Shown: positions 1-13,809, counted from the stretch's first letter. The stretch is 64,000 bases of DNA from Monomorium pharaonis (GCF_013373865.1 NC_050467.1:24078996-24142995), one strand, 5' to 3'. Translations and numbers: made by a program. Notes: a model not told the origin generated them from the sequence alone.

Positions 1-22
1 TATTAATTCATTTTATACATAC

Positions 23-173
23 CCTCCGTTTGCTTCGAATATTTTCGAGCTGTCTGGCTGTGGCCTCCCCGATGCTTTGCGAGCCCCACAATTCCAGGCC
101 GACCCTGGCGTAAGTGAACGTCATGGATCCGATTGGTAAAAAGTATGTCAGTATCATGAAGATAACGTTGTAC
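23..173 (-). CDS. TkR99D: Tachykinin-like peptide receptor, coding exon 3: TM5 and start of third intracellular loop (gene continues off the window)
   Basis: This exon was read by following the receptor frame; the longest open frame at this place is a shifted shadow. After acceptor ttttcag at 174-179 (minus strand), one base finishes Leu227. Residues 228-277 follow: YNVIFMILTYFLPIG (TM5 with P240), the TYARVGLELWGS segment, and the cytoplasmic QSIGEATARQLENIRSKRR stretch. The exon ends after the AGG Arg codon with donor GTATGT at 22-17 (phase 0). In known insect and vertebrate tachykinin receptors the sequence after SKRR continues into TM6, so at least two further exons (TM6; TM7 and C-tail) should lie to the left of position 1. 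The one-TM-block-per-exon layout (TM1-3, TM4, TM5) resembles the exon plan I recall for vertebrate tachykinin receptors. Confidence 0.93.
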
Positions 174-3100
174 CTGAAAATCAATTAAACTCAAACGCCT
201 ACTCACAAGAGTAAGATTTATGCGACGCGTTATGTCTCGTGACATTTCTATTCTATCACAAAGCGTCTCAGGAATCATGCGCTTTCTTCTGGGACTCTTT
301 GAGGAAACTAGACCTGTCTCTCCCCGGCCAGAGAGAGTATTCAAGACGTGATCTCATTATTGAGTTGACATTGAGAATTAAGGCATCTCCGTGCTTTAAG
401 AGCTTTAATAGATTTAAAAAGACACGAAAGAATTTATTTTTCCAGTTAATTTCACTTTCCTTCAGCAGAAATGTAATTTAGGATTTAATTGCATTATACG
501 CGGCCCCTTGAAATCGGAAATTAAAAATAGAAACGTGAAGAAAATAGACGGCGCGCGGGTTTTTGTTAAAGGAACATCAATTTTAGAATTATCATCAGTG
601 AGAACCGAGATCGAATTCGTTAATAAATTCATTAATAAATATGAAATTCATCGCGGACACGGCTATTTCGCAGTTGTAGCGCGTATTAAGGAAAACTCGT
701 ATTATGTACGACCTAATTCAGACAATCAAATTCACTGACGTTAGAGTATTTCATGGGAGTAGAGGGAAGTCACGGATGTTACATTACGTGTGTGGCATTT
801 TCGACAATAAATCTACATCGGACGGCACGGGAGAGGCGATGACACGTGCTCAAAGGGGGAGTGAAAATAACGCGCGCGCGGTCTCATCCTTTTGCCCCAG
901 GAGTCACAGTGACGTGTAATCGCCGCACGAGTCAAAGCGAATGCTAAACGTACCGATTGAGCGCCGAATGAAAATAATACACCGTCGATTCTCCAAGGGT
1001 AAAACGCGCCAGTAGCTATAATATTACCTGAGCGTAATTCGCACTCGTATATCATTTAAATCTAATAAACCGGCGAGTGTGGGTGCGCGCGCGTGATCCG
1101 GTGTTGTTTGCTGACAAAAGCGTATCAATGGGCTCATCAAGTCGCGATCAGACAGGCGAGCCCGCGTGGCCCGACGCAAAAACTCGTGTGCAATCATCAT
1201 TTACATTGCCGGCGCTTGTTACCCGGCTAATGATAATCGCGTAATTGCCGTTAACCTTTAGCGGCGGGGAAATTTACGGAGGGAAAGGACGGTTAAAACG
1301 AATTACGCGAATGATTCACGCGCGCGAGTTATAATTTTCCGCCGAGCGGAATTCGTGATGGAGAGCGTGCGCGAGCGAGCGGAATTTTAAAAAAGGTTTA
1401 CGAGATTATGAATCGCGCGAGCGGTGTTTTAAGGAAAGAGGAAAATGCGATCGTTCCCCGCGCGCTCAATCAGCTTCAATTCGCGTCGCTAGGGCGACAC
1501 GGTGACTGAATTACCAGCGCGAAAAATCTCGCGTTTTTAACACCGGAGATGTATAGCGCGGCGGCTAATGATACCGCATGATCCCCCCCCCCCCTCTAAT
1601 TCTATTCATGTACATTAATCACGGTAATTATGACGATCCGAAAGCGAACACAGTTATAACACAGCTTTCTAGCGGAGCATTTGACTCGTGACGGGGGAGC
1701 GTTAAAACGTTACTCCGCATTAGGATTATTAACAAACGATAATGAATTCATTAATGGATTATCGCGTTCGCATATTCGCATTGCAAACGGATTACGAGGC
1801 GAGTCCGTCCGCGAGCTATTTATACGACAATTGAAATTTCCAGCTCCACACGCGGCGCGTCTGTACGGATGGAAAATCGGCGATGTTGACTCCGAAAGAA
1901 TAAAAACCGCCGGCGCGTGAATTCATCATCGGGTTACACGCTCCCGCGTAATTTCGATTTAGAATACTTTACGCGGATTTAAGCCCGACGTGGAGGTTCG
2001 TAAAAGCTTTAATCGTCAGCGTTTAATGGTGGCGAACGAGAGCCCCCGGTGCTCCGGTAGCGCGAGGCGGAATTTTCGTGGGACGATCAACGGAATGGTT
2101 CTCGCCGCAATAATACCGATATTTAAACAAATCTCCCGGTGCGCTTAAGGATTACCCGAAAAGGATTAGACTGCACGGCGCCTATTAGGAACGCCTCTCG
2201 TCCGGAAGAAGGAAAATGTATTCGGAAGAGAATATCCGGTGGGGAAAGTAAAATTAATCCCGTCGCAATGCACATTAGATTGACTCAATTGCGAAATTCA
2301 CTTCGCCGATCAAATCGCGTATATCCTGAGATAAGCCTCAAGTTGAACGGTGTACATTTAGAATTGATGACGATGATTATGGCCATGCACGAATTTAAAT
2401 ATATTTCAAATAATCCTTATTGTTAATTCTTTTATAAACTTTTTATTTCTCAACTTTTTTTTCTCAATATATATAACTGGATATTAATATAAAGAATAAC
2501 ACAAAGATCGATGAATACACGATATCTATATTTATAATTTATACGCGGAAAAAACTACTTGTTTGCAACAAACACATCTTCTTGAATTGTAATTTCTAAA
2601 TAATTCCCTTTTATACGTGAATCAAATTTTAGTAAAAGTATCTTTTTCCTACGTAATTATTGTAATTCCAATGGTGTCAAGATTTACGATCGTATAATTA
2701 ATCTTCATTTAAATAATACGCTCGAAGCATTATATGATGATTATAGTATACATTATCGTATATAATGTCATTATAAACCACACCTTTGTAAGGTGCGGCT
2801 TACAATGAATTATACGCATTGTAATACAAATTCTCATTTGTTCTCGTTTCTTTGGCTCTCATTTGTCGGTATTATGTGGCCTCGTTGCCACGCCGGAAAC
2901 GTTCGACTAAGCTCTCGTAATCTCGACAAGTTTCGAGAGATCAATTTTGACAGATACTTTTCCGTGTCGAGCAATCGACGAGACGTGTTTCGAAACTCTC
3001 ATGTTCCGGTGGGATTTTCAGATAAGATTTTCGCGAGGGCCGAAATAATATGGCGAAATAACGCGAGCTTCGTGTCGCACGAATCTCGCAGTCGCAATCT

Positions 3101-4174
3101 CGCGGTCGGGTAGGGATTCTTTGAGCTAGATCGAGACTGTACATGTGCATACGGAACGATGGATAGAATCGCGTGAACTTGGATTAAGCGGCGCGAGTTA
3201 TTTTAAGAGAACGACTGTTTCGAAACGGCATTTATATGGGGATTAGAATACTCCTGCCGGGCTAATCGGGCACCCGTGCGTGATTCTACATGACGTGCCG
3301 TGCACAATACCGTCCGAATCTTTCAATTAGGCAACCGGACCACCACTCGCTTCGTTATCACGGCGGATACGCTTTCGCGCGCCTATCTTAATGGACGATC
3401 GTACGAGGCGGGCGCAAATGTGGAGCACGGATTCAGATTTTCATCTGTAATTACAATCCGATCAAGGCTCGATTTAATCGCGCCGGATGATTGGAGTAAG
3501 GATTTCGAGGATACGCGATATACGTTTGCACGATGCGCCGCGCGTATCCGAGGCTATTATTAGCTCGATTTATCGACTCTCGTCGCTGATACTCTATCGC
3601 AAGCTTCACTACGCGAGAGTACACTTCGTAGTAAAATGAGAGCCAGCTCATTGTGCCGGCGTGGTATGCGTGGCATTCGCCGTGCGCACGAGGTACGTGC
3701 GGTGCGTGAAAGACAAACCAATTGGCAGGCGCAATTGTTTAACTGTCATAAACCGTAATACTGCACCTACCGTAATGCTGTACCCGTATGTGCGTGCAAG
3801 CGACGTCAAAGCGATGACGCTTTTGCGGGTCTTTTATCTTTCGTGACTCGCGCTTGTGTCGTCCGTAGATATCGATTATAAAAAAGAAAACGCGAAATGA
3901 CGATTATTTAATGATAAGTTATCCTGGAACTGTGCGGTAACTTATAATTATTTTTATATAATTGCCATTTTGCGTTTTTCTCCATTGCACACATACGAAC
4001 GGCGCTGATCTTCGCGAGGTATTTGTGATATTAAACACGCCATTGTTTGGTATGCGAAATTGAAACGAAGACGCTTACATCTGCATATTGATTGGATAGT
4101 GAAGGAATAGACGAATGCAAGTAGCTTAGAAAAATATATGGGAGTACTTGTAAAACAAATTTTGCTTGGCTTAC
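174..4174 (-). other. TkR99D: Receptor intron 2 (about 4.0 kb, phase 2)
   Basis: GT-AG intron between the TM4 and TM5 exons. Contents: CpG-rich stretches at about 800-1600 and 1920-2260, a 12-nt poly-C run at 1583-1594, and an AT-rich block at about 2400-2790 rich in short palindromic AT stretches. Only short open frames occur (up to about 113 codons); none resembles a known protein and none has coding-like composition. No RNA gene or transposon end was recognised. Confidence 0.85.
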
Positions 4175-4393
4175 AAATATTCGTCGTAGCTGAGCCCGTT
4201 GTCGTCCGTGTTCGGCCAGTCGCTGTAGCAGACGACGCGGACCTCGCCGTTCGCGAAGTTTTGTGTGTAAGTCGTGTAGAAGAGCAGCATCGGTAAAGAC
4301 AGAATCGCCCCGATTATCCAAATTATGATTGCGACGCACAGCGTCGCCTTCTTCCCCATACGCGGTTTCAAGGGATTCACGATGGCCATGTAC
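4175..4393 (-). CDS. TkR99D: Tachykinin-like peptide receptor, coding exon 2: DRY tyrosine, TM4 and second extracellular loop
   Basis: These 219 nt encode residues 155-226 plus two bases of codon 227. The acceptor is a pyrimidine-rich stretch ending in tttcag, and its first base completes the Arg codon begun in exon 1, giving DRYMAIVNPL across the junction. The exon carries the second intracellular loop (NPLKPRMGKK), TM4 with W179 and an SLP turn (186-188), and the second extracellular loop with C209, the expected disulfide partner of C129. It ends at TAT-TT with donor GTAAGC (phase 2). The next exon supplies G to make Leu227. Both splice sites are canonical and the joined frame matches the family continuously, so the boundaries are secure. 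It is separated from exon 1 by about 16.3 kb and from exon 3 by 4.0 kb. Confidence 0.95.
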
Positions 4394-6825
4394 CTGAAAC
4401 AACGTTCATCAAAGTCGATACTTCTAATTGACAGATAAAGAATTTGATTACAGGGCCTAATTAAAGCGATTGTCGTTTTTAACTGTGAATTAAATTAATT
4501 GTGAAAAGGTGAAATATTATTCGCCTGAAATGTCTCATTTGAAAAGCTCTTTTCTTATAAAAGAAAAAATATTGTACGTGAAAATTGAAATTATTGTAGG
4601 TATGAAAATCAACCACGGAATCCATATCACTTAGGGTGCGAAAATACATTACTACTTTTATGAAAATAAAATTGCGCGCCGAGAGCTGCAGACGCGGAGC
4701 GTCGGAATCTCAGGCGACGTGGATTTCGCGTGATAAAGTCTCCGGGTGATAAGGACGGGCTTGCATCGTGGGATAATAGATCAGGCAGCGTCAGCCTTTT
4801 TCCCGGCGACGAGGCGAGACGAGGTGAGCGCGCGGGCACAAAATATCTCAAACGAGAGGAAGATGCGAAGGAGACGCAATGGGGCCTAACGATAATATCG
4901 TAGTCGCGATAGTGAAATCGTGTTTGCGCGACTGATGCACCGTTGCCGGAGTCATAAGAGCCGCCGAGGGCGAGCGCACAAATATATATCTATAAAAGAG
5001 GGAGAGAGATAGAGAGATAGAGAGAGAGATCGCGAATCGTAAAATTCGTATTGCTGAAAGCGAGCGAAGATTGTCAAGAAAAAGGAGAACCGCGTGTCTT
5101 CCTGCAATTCGACGAACGGAGGTTCGTGCGGAGGAAGGTTCGCCGCTCGGGCAATAAAGCGATGGAGGCAGTTGCGCGAAATCCATTGTCTAATATCCAG
5201 TAGTCAGGCTTTTAGGACGAGTCGTAAGTCATTAAATCACGACCTTCTGCTCCTTTTCATGAAACTATGATTAATCCCCAAACGCTTCGTCCGCGAGCGA
5301 TTCTGATGTCTTCATGCCCCGCGAGAACGCGTTCAGCAGCGAGGAGTCTCGAGAGACGAAGTCATGTAACATTATATAACATCAACAGAAATTTTACAGT
5401 AATTCAGATTCCTTCTGGTTCGGTACGTGCGTGTTCGCGGCGGTGAGCTCCGCTCGGGTCGAAACGTGAGAAGGACGGATAATGATGACGATAATGATGG
5501 GGGATTTAAATCCATAGTTATGCGAGCTCTTCTCAAAATAAATTCCTTAATGATCTTAATAATCATATATCAAATGTCGGGATGGATTTTTATTCAATTT
5601 TATAAATTTCAAGCGCAGAGAAAAAACGCTAAAGCAAACCTCTACGTAATTTCGAATAAAATTCTAGCTAGGAATTTCTCGCCTGACTGCACATTAATGC
5701 GAAGAATAATAACATATTTATGAATATCGTCGCGCGGCTGGCATAAGCGACGTGGACGAGGTCGGCGAGCTTTTGCTTAAGGGAATAGAACGAGATGGCA
5801 GTGAAAATATGTATATAACGGACAAAGAAATGTTTTTTTTCGTCTCGCTGTGATCCACTTCGACGGACTATTATTCGTTTAGGGGGTTTCTACCACGTTT
5901 CCAACGGCGGATATTACAAAGGGACAAACGCGTTTACGTCCGAGTTGACGTTTCGCCTTATAAGCATTTACGGCGCTTACAGTCGTAAAGATCGTAATAT
6001 CGATAATAAAATTTGTCCTCGTACACAAACTGCGAGGTGAGCCGAGCACGCGTCCCCACCTTTCTGTTCTTTTTTTTTTTTTCATTCCGTTGCGAAAGCG
6101 CGAAAGTCGGACGCGGATTGTTCCTTCGAATAGAGTTTCAGCCCTTCGCGTGGAGATCTTCTCCGATCTGAGTTTGATCTCGGCTGAAAGAAACGCCGAG
6201 TGTTTTTCGCTTCGAGCCACCGGTACACACGTACGACGTACGTTTCAATTCCTCCATTCCTAGTCTCAAAGATAAAGTTTAGTACGAAGTTCGTCCCTCA
6301 GTTCGATCGCATTTCTCTCTCGCCATGTCACTTCTTCTCCCCGCCGCTTTTACCTCGCTATTGTTCTTCCTCTGCTGCCTTCGCGATTTCACGCAGACTG
6401 TCTTGTACGTGGCAACCTCACATTGACGTGCGAAAGTCTGGAAACGTCTTTCTAATAAAATATATTTCTTCTCGGGAAAAATGGCACATAGTGGTGTAAC
6501 ATCAGTTTTATGAAATATCGCCGATTTAAACTACGCTCTGTGCTTCCGGTATCAATCGTAATTTTTATTTTTAGCGAAATGTGTTTAGTTTCTCGCTCTT
6601 TACTATGGATCGTAATATATCGTATAATGTTCTATTTCTCTCGAAAGTGTTTGAGTTTCCCATTGAATTTTCGAAAATGCGATAATGACGTGTCTCGCAA
6701 GAAGACATATCTCAACCTCAAACATGCATTGTCTTGCTTCGAGGTAGATAGGTGCATATGTGCATACGTGCATTTGCAATTTGTAGGAACGTTGTTGCCA
6801 AAGGCAAAAGAGAGCGAGAGCGAGC

Positions 6826-6830
<5 letters not shown>

Positions 6831-6910
<80 letters not shown>
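6831..6910 (+). repeat. (AG)n microsatellite, about 40 units
   Basis: Uninterrupted AG dinucleotides on the + strand inside receptor intron 1, so the transcript strand carries CT. It generates spurious Glu-Arg and Ser-Leu repeat frames on both strands. Confidence 0.99.
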
Positions 6911-6913
<3 letters not shown>

Positions 6914-8382
6914 GAAAACGGAGCAGAATTTCACTCTCTGAGCTCCTAGCGCAACGATGGTCATTAAACATCAAGGAAATATCCTTGACGTTTCTCAACG
7001 TGCTTTTTGCCCCCTTTTGTAAATGTTAATCCAGAGATGAACGTTAAGACACGGTCGTAATGCGTACATGGATATACGCATCTCGAATTCCAGGCTCTCG
7101 AGAGTTCCACGCTCGATCCTTGTGCGGCAATACCGCGTGGATTTCCATTTAGCGCAGATTTAACTCCGTGAACTAATATCAATGCTCTAACTTATTAATA
7201 GTATATAACAGATGTAATATATGTTTACGGCACAACGCAAAATCAATTGGATTCTCATAATGCGAGATCCGAAAACTGCTTATCGCATGATCGTCACTAT
7301 CACTTAAGGTTTTATTCCGCGCTGTTTGTTTTCCCGATTTTAAATTAATTAAATTGTAAAAAATCGCTGTCCATTCTCGATATGTACTCGTAAATTTGCA
7401 AGCGTTAGATTTGACGTAATTGGGAGACTCGTTGAAAAAACTTAATACGAAAGCAAGTAGTTGCGATCGATGAGAGAAAAGTCAGAACGCTCTGTCTTTT
7501 CGTTGATTATCTTCCGGTCATTAATTTGTAACGCGTATACGTAACGTGAATCCTGGAGATCAACCAGGATTTTGCAGAAGTAGACAGATGAAACTATTTG
7601 GAGACAGTCGAGTAAAACAAAAAAATTCCTCATGAATTATTCACAAAGTCGAGCTGCAAGGCTAGTACCACGTTACGCAGACGGTTTTTGATGCTTTTAC
7701 CGGTAACCGCCAACTTATTTCGCATTCGTCTCGAATAAAATTGCTTTTTACCTTTTGCAAAGCCATACCTTTTCCCGCTGCGGCGACACAGTAATCATCT
7801 ACTCGTAGATAGGGATTGAGGGAAAGGCTTGACCTCCTTGCTTCCGATTTATACGTTTACTTGTACTACTTTCAATCCGTTATGGCTTTCCTTACTTGAG
7901 CTTTTCTGAATCTCAGGAGAATATACATAATATTTTCATATGTGGACTGCATCTCTCAGATACATATTTTTATTTACACATAACTGTAATAAAAATATTT
8001 AGTTTTTTACTAAAAACACCAGACATAGAATTATGATTACAAAATTCAATATGAACGTTTGACTGGCTTAATAATAAAGACGATGCTCTTTCTCTACGTT
8101 ATTTTTATATTTTGTTAAAAAGCTTATGTAAAACGCCATTTTGTTGACATGTTTGTAATTTTTTAATAGCATTACATGTCAGAGACTTTAAGTTTGACAG
8201 ATTAAGTTCGATATATGTAACTTTCGACGAATATTTAACAATGTAGCGATTTATGCCCCGAAAACTTAATCGTTTTATTTTTCTGTATAATACAAATATT
8301 TAAAAGACACTCTTTGGACGATTAAATATTTTTTACAGTTTTGGGTTGAATTTTAACCAAGGATCTTGGTTACATAAAATGA

Positions 8383-8646
8383 ATGTTTCCCGAAAAAGAG
8401 ATAGCCGTTATGTTGCACGTTTTCCGAACGTCGGGGAGATTCGGAAAGTGGACTATCCCCGAGGGGAAAATCCTAGGAAAATCCCCAAGGGAGTTCATCT
8501 TCCGTCCGGAGGTATCATCCTTCGGAAAGGACGAATTACACCACTATGTTTTGCAGGAACTTGAGAAAGGTTTCGAAGATCCAGGCTCACCTGACCCTCC
8601 GAACCTTTATTGCATCGTCACGCTAATAAATTACGAGGAATATTAA
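8383..8646 (+). other. Unidentified open frame in receptor intron 1, antisense to the receptor
   Basis: An 87-codon ATG frame. Its second half (SSFGKDELHHYVLQELEKGF followed by a Pro-rich stretch) looks protein-like. A second frame overlaps it at 8346-8564, so low local stop density also explains it. No domain, splice site or poly-A signal was assigned. Confidence 0.15.
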
Positions 8647-10000
8647 CCTGCATCCCTCTTTCGAGATAAACTCGGGAAATACGTGAAAGTTTCGACGAGC
8701 AATTTAGTGGCTGCGAGATTAATGCGATCTCGCGCACTTTTCTACGCCCGGTATCGCCATGAATTTTGCAGTTTCATCGTTATACTTCGGAAATAAGCCG
8801 CGGAATACGGTTTTGCATTTCTCTCTTTTTTTTTTTTTACCCTCTTGCCGTTCGAGACGTGGCACGCGCAAATCCGTCAAAGGTTTCTTTCAGCGCGAGA
8901 ACGCGACGAACTCTTCTCAAATCTAATTTGAAATGCAAATTGACTATAAAAGCGGGTAGTATGAATTCTCAACTAGATTATTCGCTTTTTTTTTTCTTGT
9001 GGCCGTTTGTAGAATCACACCATTACCTACGTGTTAATATTGTAATTTGTCGGAGAATTTGCCACAATATCGTGTACTAAATGACGGAATTCTGAGATTT
9101 ATCGCTTACTTGGAATCCTCTCTTTTCCGCGAATTTCATTATTTTTCTTTCGTTACAGTTGCATTGTGACATTCCGAGGTACACCCGAGAGACTCAAATT
9201 GATATAATTGAATTGATATTCGAGTTACACGCGGCATTGAAGTTTGCTTTATTGGATTCGCGGTTCACTAATCATCCATTATTCTCGCCGACGACGCGAC
9301 GGCGGGCGCGGTGTTTTCTTGCACCGCGGTCATGAATTACGTTTTACGACGGCCCTCGGTAATCCCTCACGGCTGCTCACGGCCGCTGCTTCGCAAGCCG
9401 GCGATGCAGCGCATATTTTATCAAGCTTGCTCGACGTCACGCCCGACGTGAATCCCTCGTTACCGTAATCCGTCGCGATGAACGCTCGTCCCAACTCCCG
9501 AATTGGCTGACCGGCGCAGATTAACCCGTCGGGAAACGCGCCCGGGCCAAATTCTGTCGGTTCTTGCGTCTCGGTCGTGCGGTTGAGAGAAAGCTTCTTG
9601 CCTCATCGCAAGCCGCAACTCGTAACCGTCCCTTCTTCCGTTTGGCGCCGCGCGTCCCGTCTCCGCTTGTCTACCGATTTCCATAATTGCCGTTGTAACT
9701 CACATTGTAATTCATGTTGCCATTTGGCATCCCCGCGCGCTGTTCAGGAAGCCGTTCAGAGCCGTCGTCAAAATCACGATAGCGTCCACCGTTGGATTAT
9801 TGTTATTGGCGAAGGGTGGACGTTGATCGATGACGCGATTCACCATCACCGGTCGATGTTTAATCCGACGGCGGCGGCGCCGGTTGACGGGTCCGGGTTA
9901 GCGTTGACGCTTGGCCAGCGCATGTTGGCGTTGCCAATTGTAGTTCGCACGATTGTAGTCCACCCTGACGGCCTGGCAGCATTCCAGAACAGCCGACGAA

Positions 10001-10003
<3 letters not shown>

Positions 10004-10048
<45 letters not shown>
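10004..10048 (+). repeat. (TC)n microsatellite
   Basis: Uninterrupted TC dinucleotides, about 22 units, in receptor intron 1. Confidence 0.98.
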
Positions 10049-10053
<5 letters not shown>

Positions 10054-11229
10054 GCCTATTCGCGTCCAGCGGGATCGTAATTCGCTTTGTGACTTACGTT
10101 CGGATTGATCTTTTGATTCGGATTACAACGGCTGCTGACGGATCGTGTACAGAGGCGGCCCGATTGCGACGAAAAGCTAAAGGAACCTGCCCCGGGCGAG
10201 AGGTATCGCTCATCACGGTTGGATGCGCGCTCAGGAAATTGACGCTCGTGTCTCCGTTTACCCTCGTTTACCTATACTCGGAGCGCCGCGATGGCTCGTG
10301 GTGTTTGCGCTCGTTTCAAGACCGAGCGGCTCTCGACGCTCCGAGTCGGGCGTTTGATTCGCAATTCCCCTGATCGCTGACATCGTGATTGACGTTCGAA
10401 TCGGCGTTCTCTTTAAGACGAGACACTTGACTTCGCCTTCGTGAATTTCCCGCCGGGTCAGATCGATCTCCGGGCGACGACATCGGAATTCTAATTAGGC
10501 CCCCAATCGTTGGTGAGAGTATCGTCGGTATTTTGATTAAAATTTGCGTTGTGCAGTTTGCATCCTGTCACCGCTTATTTATGCTATTTGCGCCAACCGA
10601 TGACGTAAGCTCCTACGATCGATCGGATGAGAAGGCTCGCGCGTCAAACGTGTTGCGGATCATTTGAATATCGAATTAATCCGAAGGTAAACGTAATGTC
10701 GTCGAAAACGCTGTCAGATACATCATAATGGACGATCGTTACGTCGATCAACGATTCATCGCATTCCTAACGTCTTTCGGCGCGTCGTGACGGTCTCTCT
10801 CTCGAGACCGTATTTTCATGGCTCTTCTGCTTCCGCTTTCGTCGTTTTCCACGTCACGCATTGTTTAACGCGCGGCCGTCAAATCGGCGGAATAAGTTGT
10901 TGCGGATTGTTTAGCCACCGGCAACAGGTTGCGACTCAACAGGTTCGGTCGCTCTCGCCTTCAAGCGTCTGTTCAGACACCGCCGATGCGTAGTCGAGTT
11001 TCGTTTAATCTGATTTTCCGCCTGAGGCTCAGGTACGAACGACCCGAAAACGCTACTCGGCTTCGTCACTTGCGGTTTTCGCAAGAGAGTCCTCACCGCC
11101 TCGCGGTGCAGCTTCTCGACTTGAGATTTGGTCTACGTGGTTTTTCGGGCCCGATCATTTCACGAAACTTTACATTGTACAATCTTTCTTCTGCCAATGC
11201 AATACTGACAAGCAGGAATGGGAAGAGTA

Positions 11230-11530
11230 ACGAGATATTTTTTTTTAATGATAATAAAACCAGATTTGAAATAATGGTTTTTGATGAGTAATTCTACTAA
11301 AAAAAGTAATTTGTTAATTGAATCATTACGTAACGAATAAAAATAACATGTAACAAGTCAACTAACGTTAATGTAATTTTTTTTATGAGTAACGCGTAAT
11401 GCTAAAATTATGCAAAAGCATTTGTTTCAATTTTGATGTTATCATCACTTTTATGAAAACTTGTAACGTTATTACCAAATTGTTATTATAAAAAAATAAA
11501 AATAACTTGTTAACGCGTTACTTTCTATCT
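11230..11530. repeat. AT-rich stretch with repeated GTAAC/GTTAC words, possibly a decayed transposon
   Basis: The stretch contains two similar blocks, AATAAAAATAACATGTAAC near 11338 and AATAAAAATAACTTGTTAAC near 11497, plus several ACGTAACG, GTAACGCGTAAT and TAACGCGTTAC words in both orientations. The density of self-complementary GTTAC words suggests a degraded repeat. No clear ends or target-site duplication could be placed. Confidence 0.35.
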
Positions 11531-12911
11531 CTATTAGGAAGAATTCGCGTTAGCATCGCATCGACGGAAGAAAGGTTCTACCTGTATGAAACGTGAACAG
11601 TTGAAATTCACTCGATCGACTCCCCTTTAGTCTTTAAATAAGTCGCGACCGTTAATATCGCGAAGCGATTCACAGTTTTCGTCGCGTTTCGTTCATGTCA
11701 AACGGCGGAATTTGACCATGTCGTTTCCAAAACTCGTATCGATGACGTTTTGATTGACGTCCAACATTTACGTTGCGGTCGCCGGGCGTTTGAGCACGGT
11801 CGATCGGAGCCGCGGGGCTGTACGCGCCGCGCGGCCACGTCCCCTTTAACGGAGATTTCCCCGGAAGTTTTGTTTCCGAATGCGGATGACTGACGTAGGG
11901 GGCGAACCGGGTGCGCGGCTACTATTGTTCGTGATTCAAGGTGGTATTGGCATTCGCGTTGGCAGCCCGCGGCGGGATCGACGTCGGCGGTTCTGATTTT
12001 TAAATTTGACTTCCTTTCGCCCGTTTCGTCGGCTCTTTGCCCGTCAATTTTATTGGCCATTATATCTTCGGCCGGCCGTATCGGAACGTGAATGCGATGC
12101 ACGACGAGTGATTCGCCAATTTCCTTGCCAGTTTTCTCTGCGACCGGGGGGGAGGGGGAGACTCTGAAGTGATCGGCTTAAGATTCATTCCTGACGTTCG
12201 TTTGAATTGCCGAGCCGATCGCTATTAACGTCGTTATTTAAGGCGGCATTCACGTTATAATTATTGTCGGAGCTTTACGAGGATAATAATATTTTATCGT
12301 GGTTTCTAGCAATTGTACGACGAGGGCGATTGGATTCTTTGTATTTACGCGCGCGTGGTCGATCCGCCGTGCCGTCACTGAAATTGTCGTTCACGCTGCT
12401 ACACGCCAACGTATTGTCGCCCATCACGTCACAGATCTGCGTCCGAAGTTGCGTTTGATCGATGCTTCTTTCACGCTCAACGGGGCGTACCTTACTGCTT
12501 ATCCTTTGTGACTACATGCTGATCCTCGTTCATATTTTCCGCGAAAAGTATTTTTGTCGTAGGACTCTCGCTTCATTACCCAGATCCATGTCGATTCTGT
12601 CGCAGTGAAATTCTACTTCCCGAACCCCGTCTCAGCACTTTCTTTCTTCCGCGATCTGTCGGAAGATGGTTTTATTGTTGGACGATTCAATGTACTTCTG
12701 TTTGTCCTACCGTCGCTCGGTTCCAACGGCGAAATCTCCCGTCTTTTCTCCGGAAAGTGTCACTCGACCTTTCGTAATCCGTGTTATCCCGCACCGAATT
12801 GAACGTCTGTGGCTTCCGCGATGAATATTTACTCTCAATCATGTATTGAGAGGCACCTAACTAAATTCGGGGTACTAATTTCTAAATGGAAATGACATTT
12901 CGAGTCTGGCA

Positions 12912-13389
12912 CACTGAGAGCAAAATTTTGAAGTAACGAGAACCATATATTACTTGTAAAGTTTTCTTCGATTTATTTATTATAAGAAAACTTACTTGTG
13001 AAAACGAAATATATGTTTCTATGAAATACATCTTATTTTTCTTAATAATTGATTTATTTCTTAGAAATAAAATTTTTGGAATGAAATACGCATTATTTCC
13101 CATAAAAAAAGTTTAAAGTATTTTTTGCTAATAAATGGATTATTTAAATAGGACGAAATAAAAGTTTTATTTCTAGTAAATAAATTATTTATTTTTACCC
13201 ACGCGCTGAATGTTATCTCTTTAAAAGATATATTTTAGAGAAACATATTTCAAAAGTATATTTCACAGAATATTTCCTAGAAATGTATATTTTGTTGTCA
13301 CAAATAATTTTTTTATAACAAATAAATATCGAAGAAAACGTTCACAAGAAATATTTGGTTCTCAATACCTCGATATTTTTCTCTCAGTG
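12912..13389. mobile_element. Non-autonomous inverted-repeat element (MITE-like) with CACTGAGAG ends, inside receptor intron 1
   Basis: The element begins CACTGAGAG and ends with its exact reverse complement CTCTCAGTG. The inverted similarity continues inward for about 120 nt per arm (roughly 12912-13030 against 13268-13389), including paired GAGAACCA, CTTGT and TTTTCTTCGAT blocks. The AT-rich interior contains no protein-coding frame of note. A CA dinucleotide flanks both sides (12910-12911 and 13390-13391), compatible with a 2-bp target-site duplication but too short to prove it. CACTG termini with 2-3 bp duplications are known for CACTA (EnSpm)-type DNA transposons. Assignment to that superfamily is inference. 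Confidence 0.8.
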
Positions 13390-13805
13390 CACACGAGATA
13401 ATAATAAATTTAGCGATACGATTTAATACAGCAGTTTTCGAGCGACAATTCATCCTTTTTTCTTGCTTTCTTATATAATAATTATATAATAAATAATAAA
13501 ACATCGATTACACATTAATAATATACGCAATAATCTCTTGTGGAACAGGTGATTGCATTTACACGGACAAACTAGGTGAACCGTATTCTCGGGTTAGGAG
13601 TAGACATCCAGCCGAGATTTCATAGTCTAATCCGAAGAGAGTGTCAAAAACGGCCCGCGGCGGAAATCGATCCTTGTCAACTTACTTTCGATGTGACGGT
13701 TCAACGTGGCGTAGCGTGTCAGGGATGGGGATCGATTTGCAAACTTGTCCCTTCCATGAAACAACGCTCGCGGACAAACCAACTTTTCGCTATAAACAAT
13801 CCAGC

Positions 13806-13809
<4 letters not shown>

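Noticed and set aside
3..344. 113-codon minus-strand frame over the receptor exon
   Set aside because: It is a frame-shifted shadow of the TM5 exon at 23-173. The receptor frame there is a different one and continues correctly from exon 2.
4031..4402. 123-codon minus-strand frame over exon 2
   Set aside because: Out-of-frame shadow of the TM4 exon at 4175-4393.
6510..6998. Overlapping frames with Glu-Arg or Ser-Leu repeats on both strands
   Set aside because: They are translations of the (AG)n array at 6831-6910; all frames of such an array are open.
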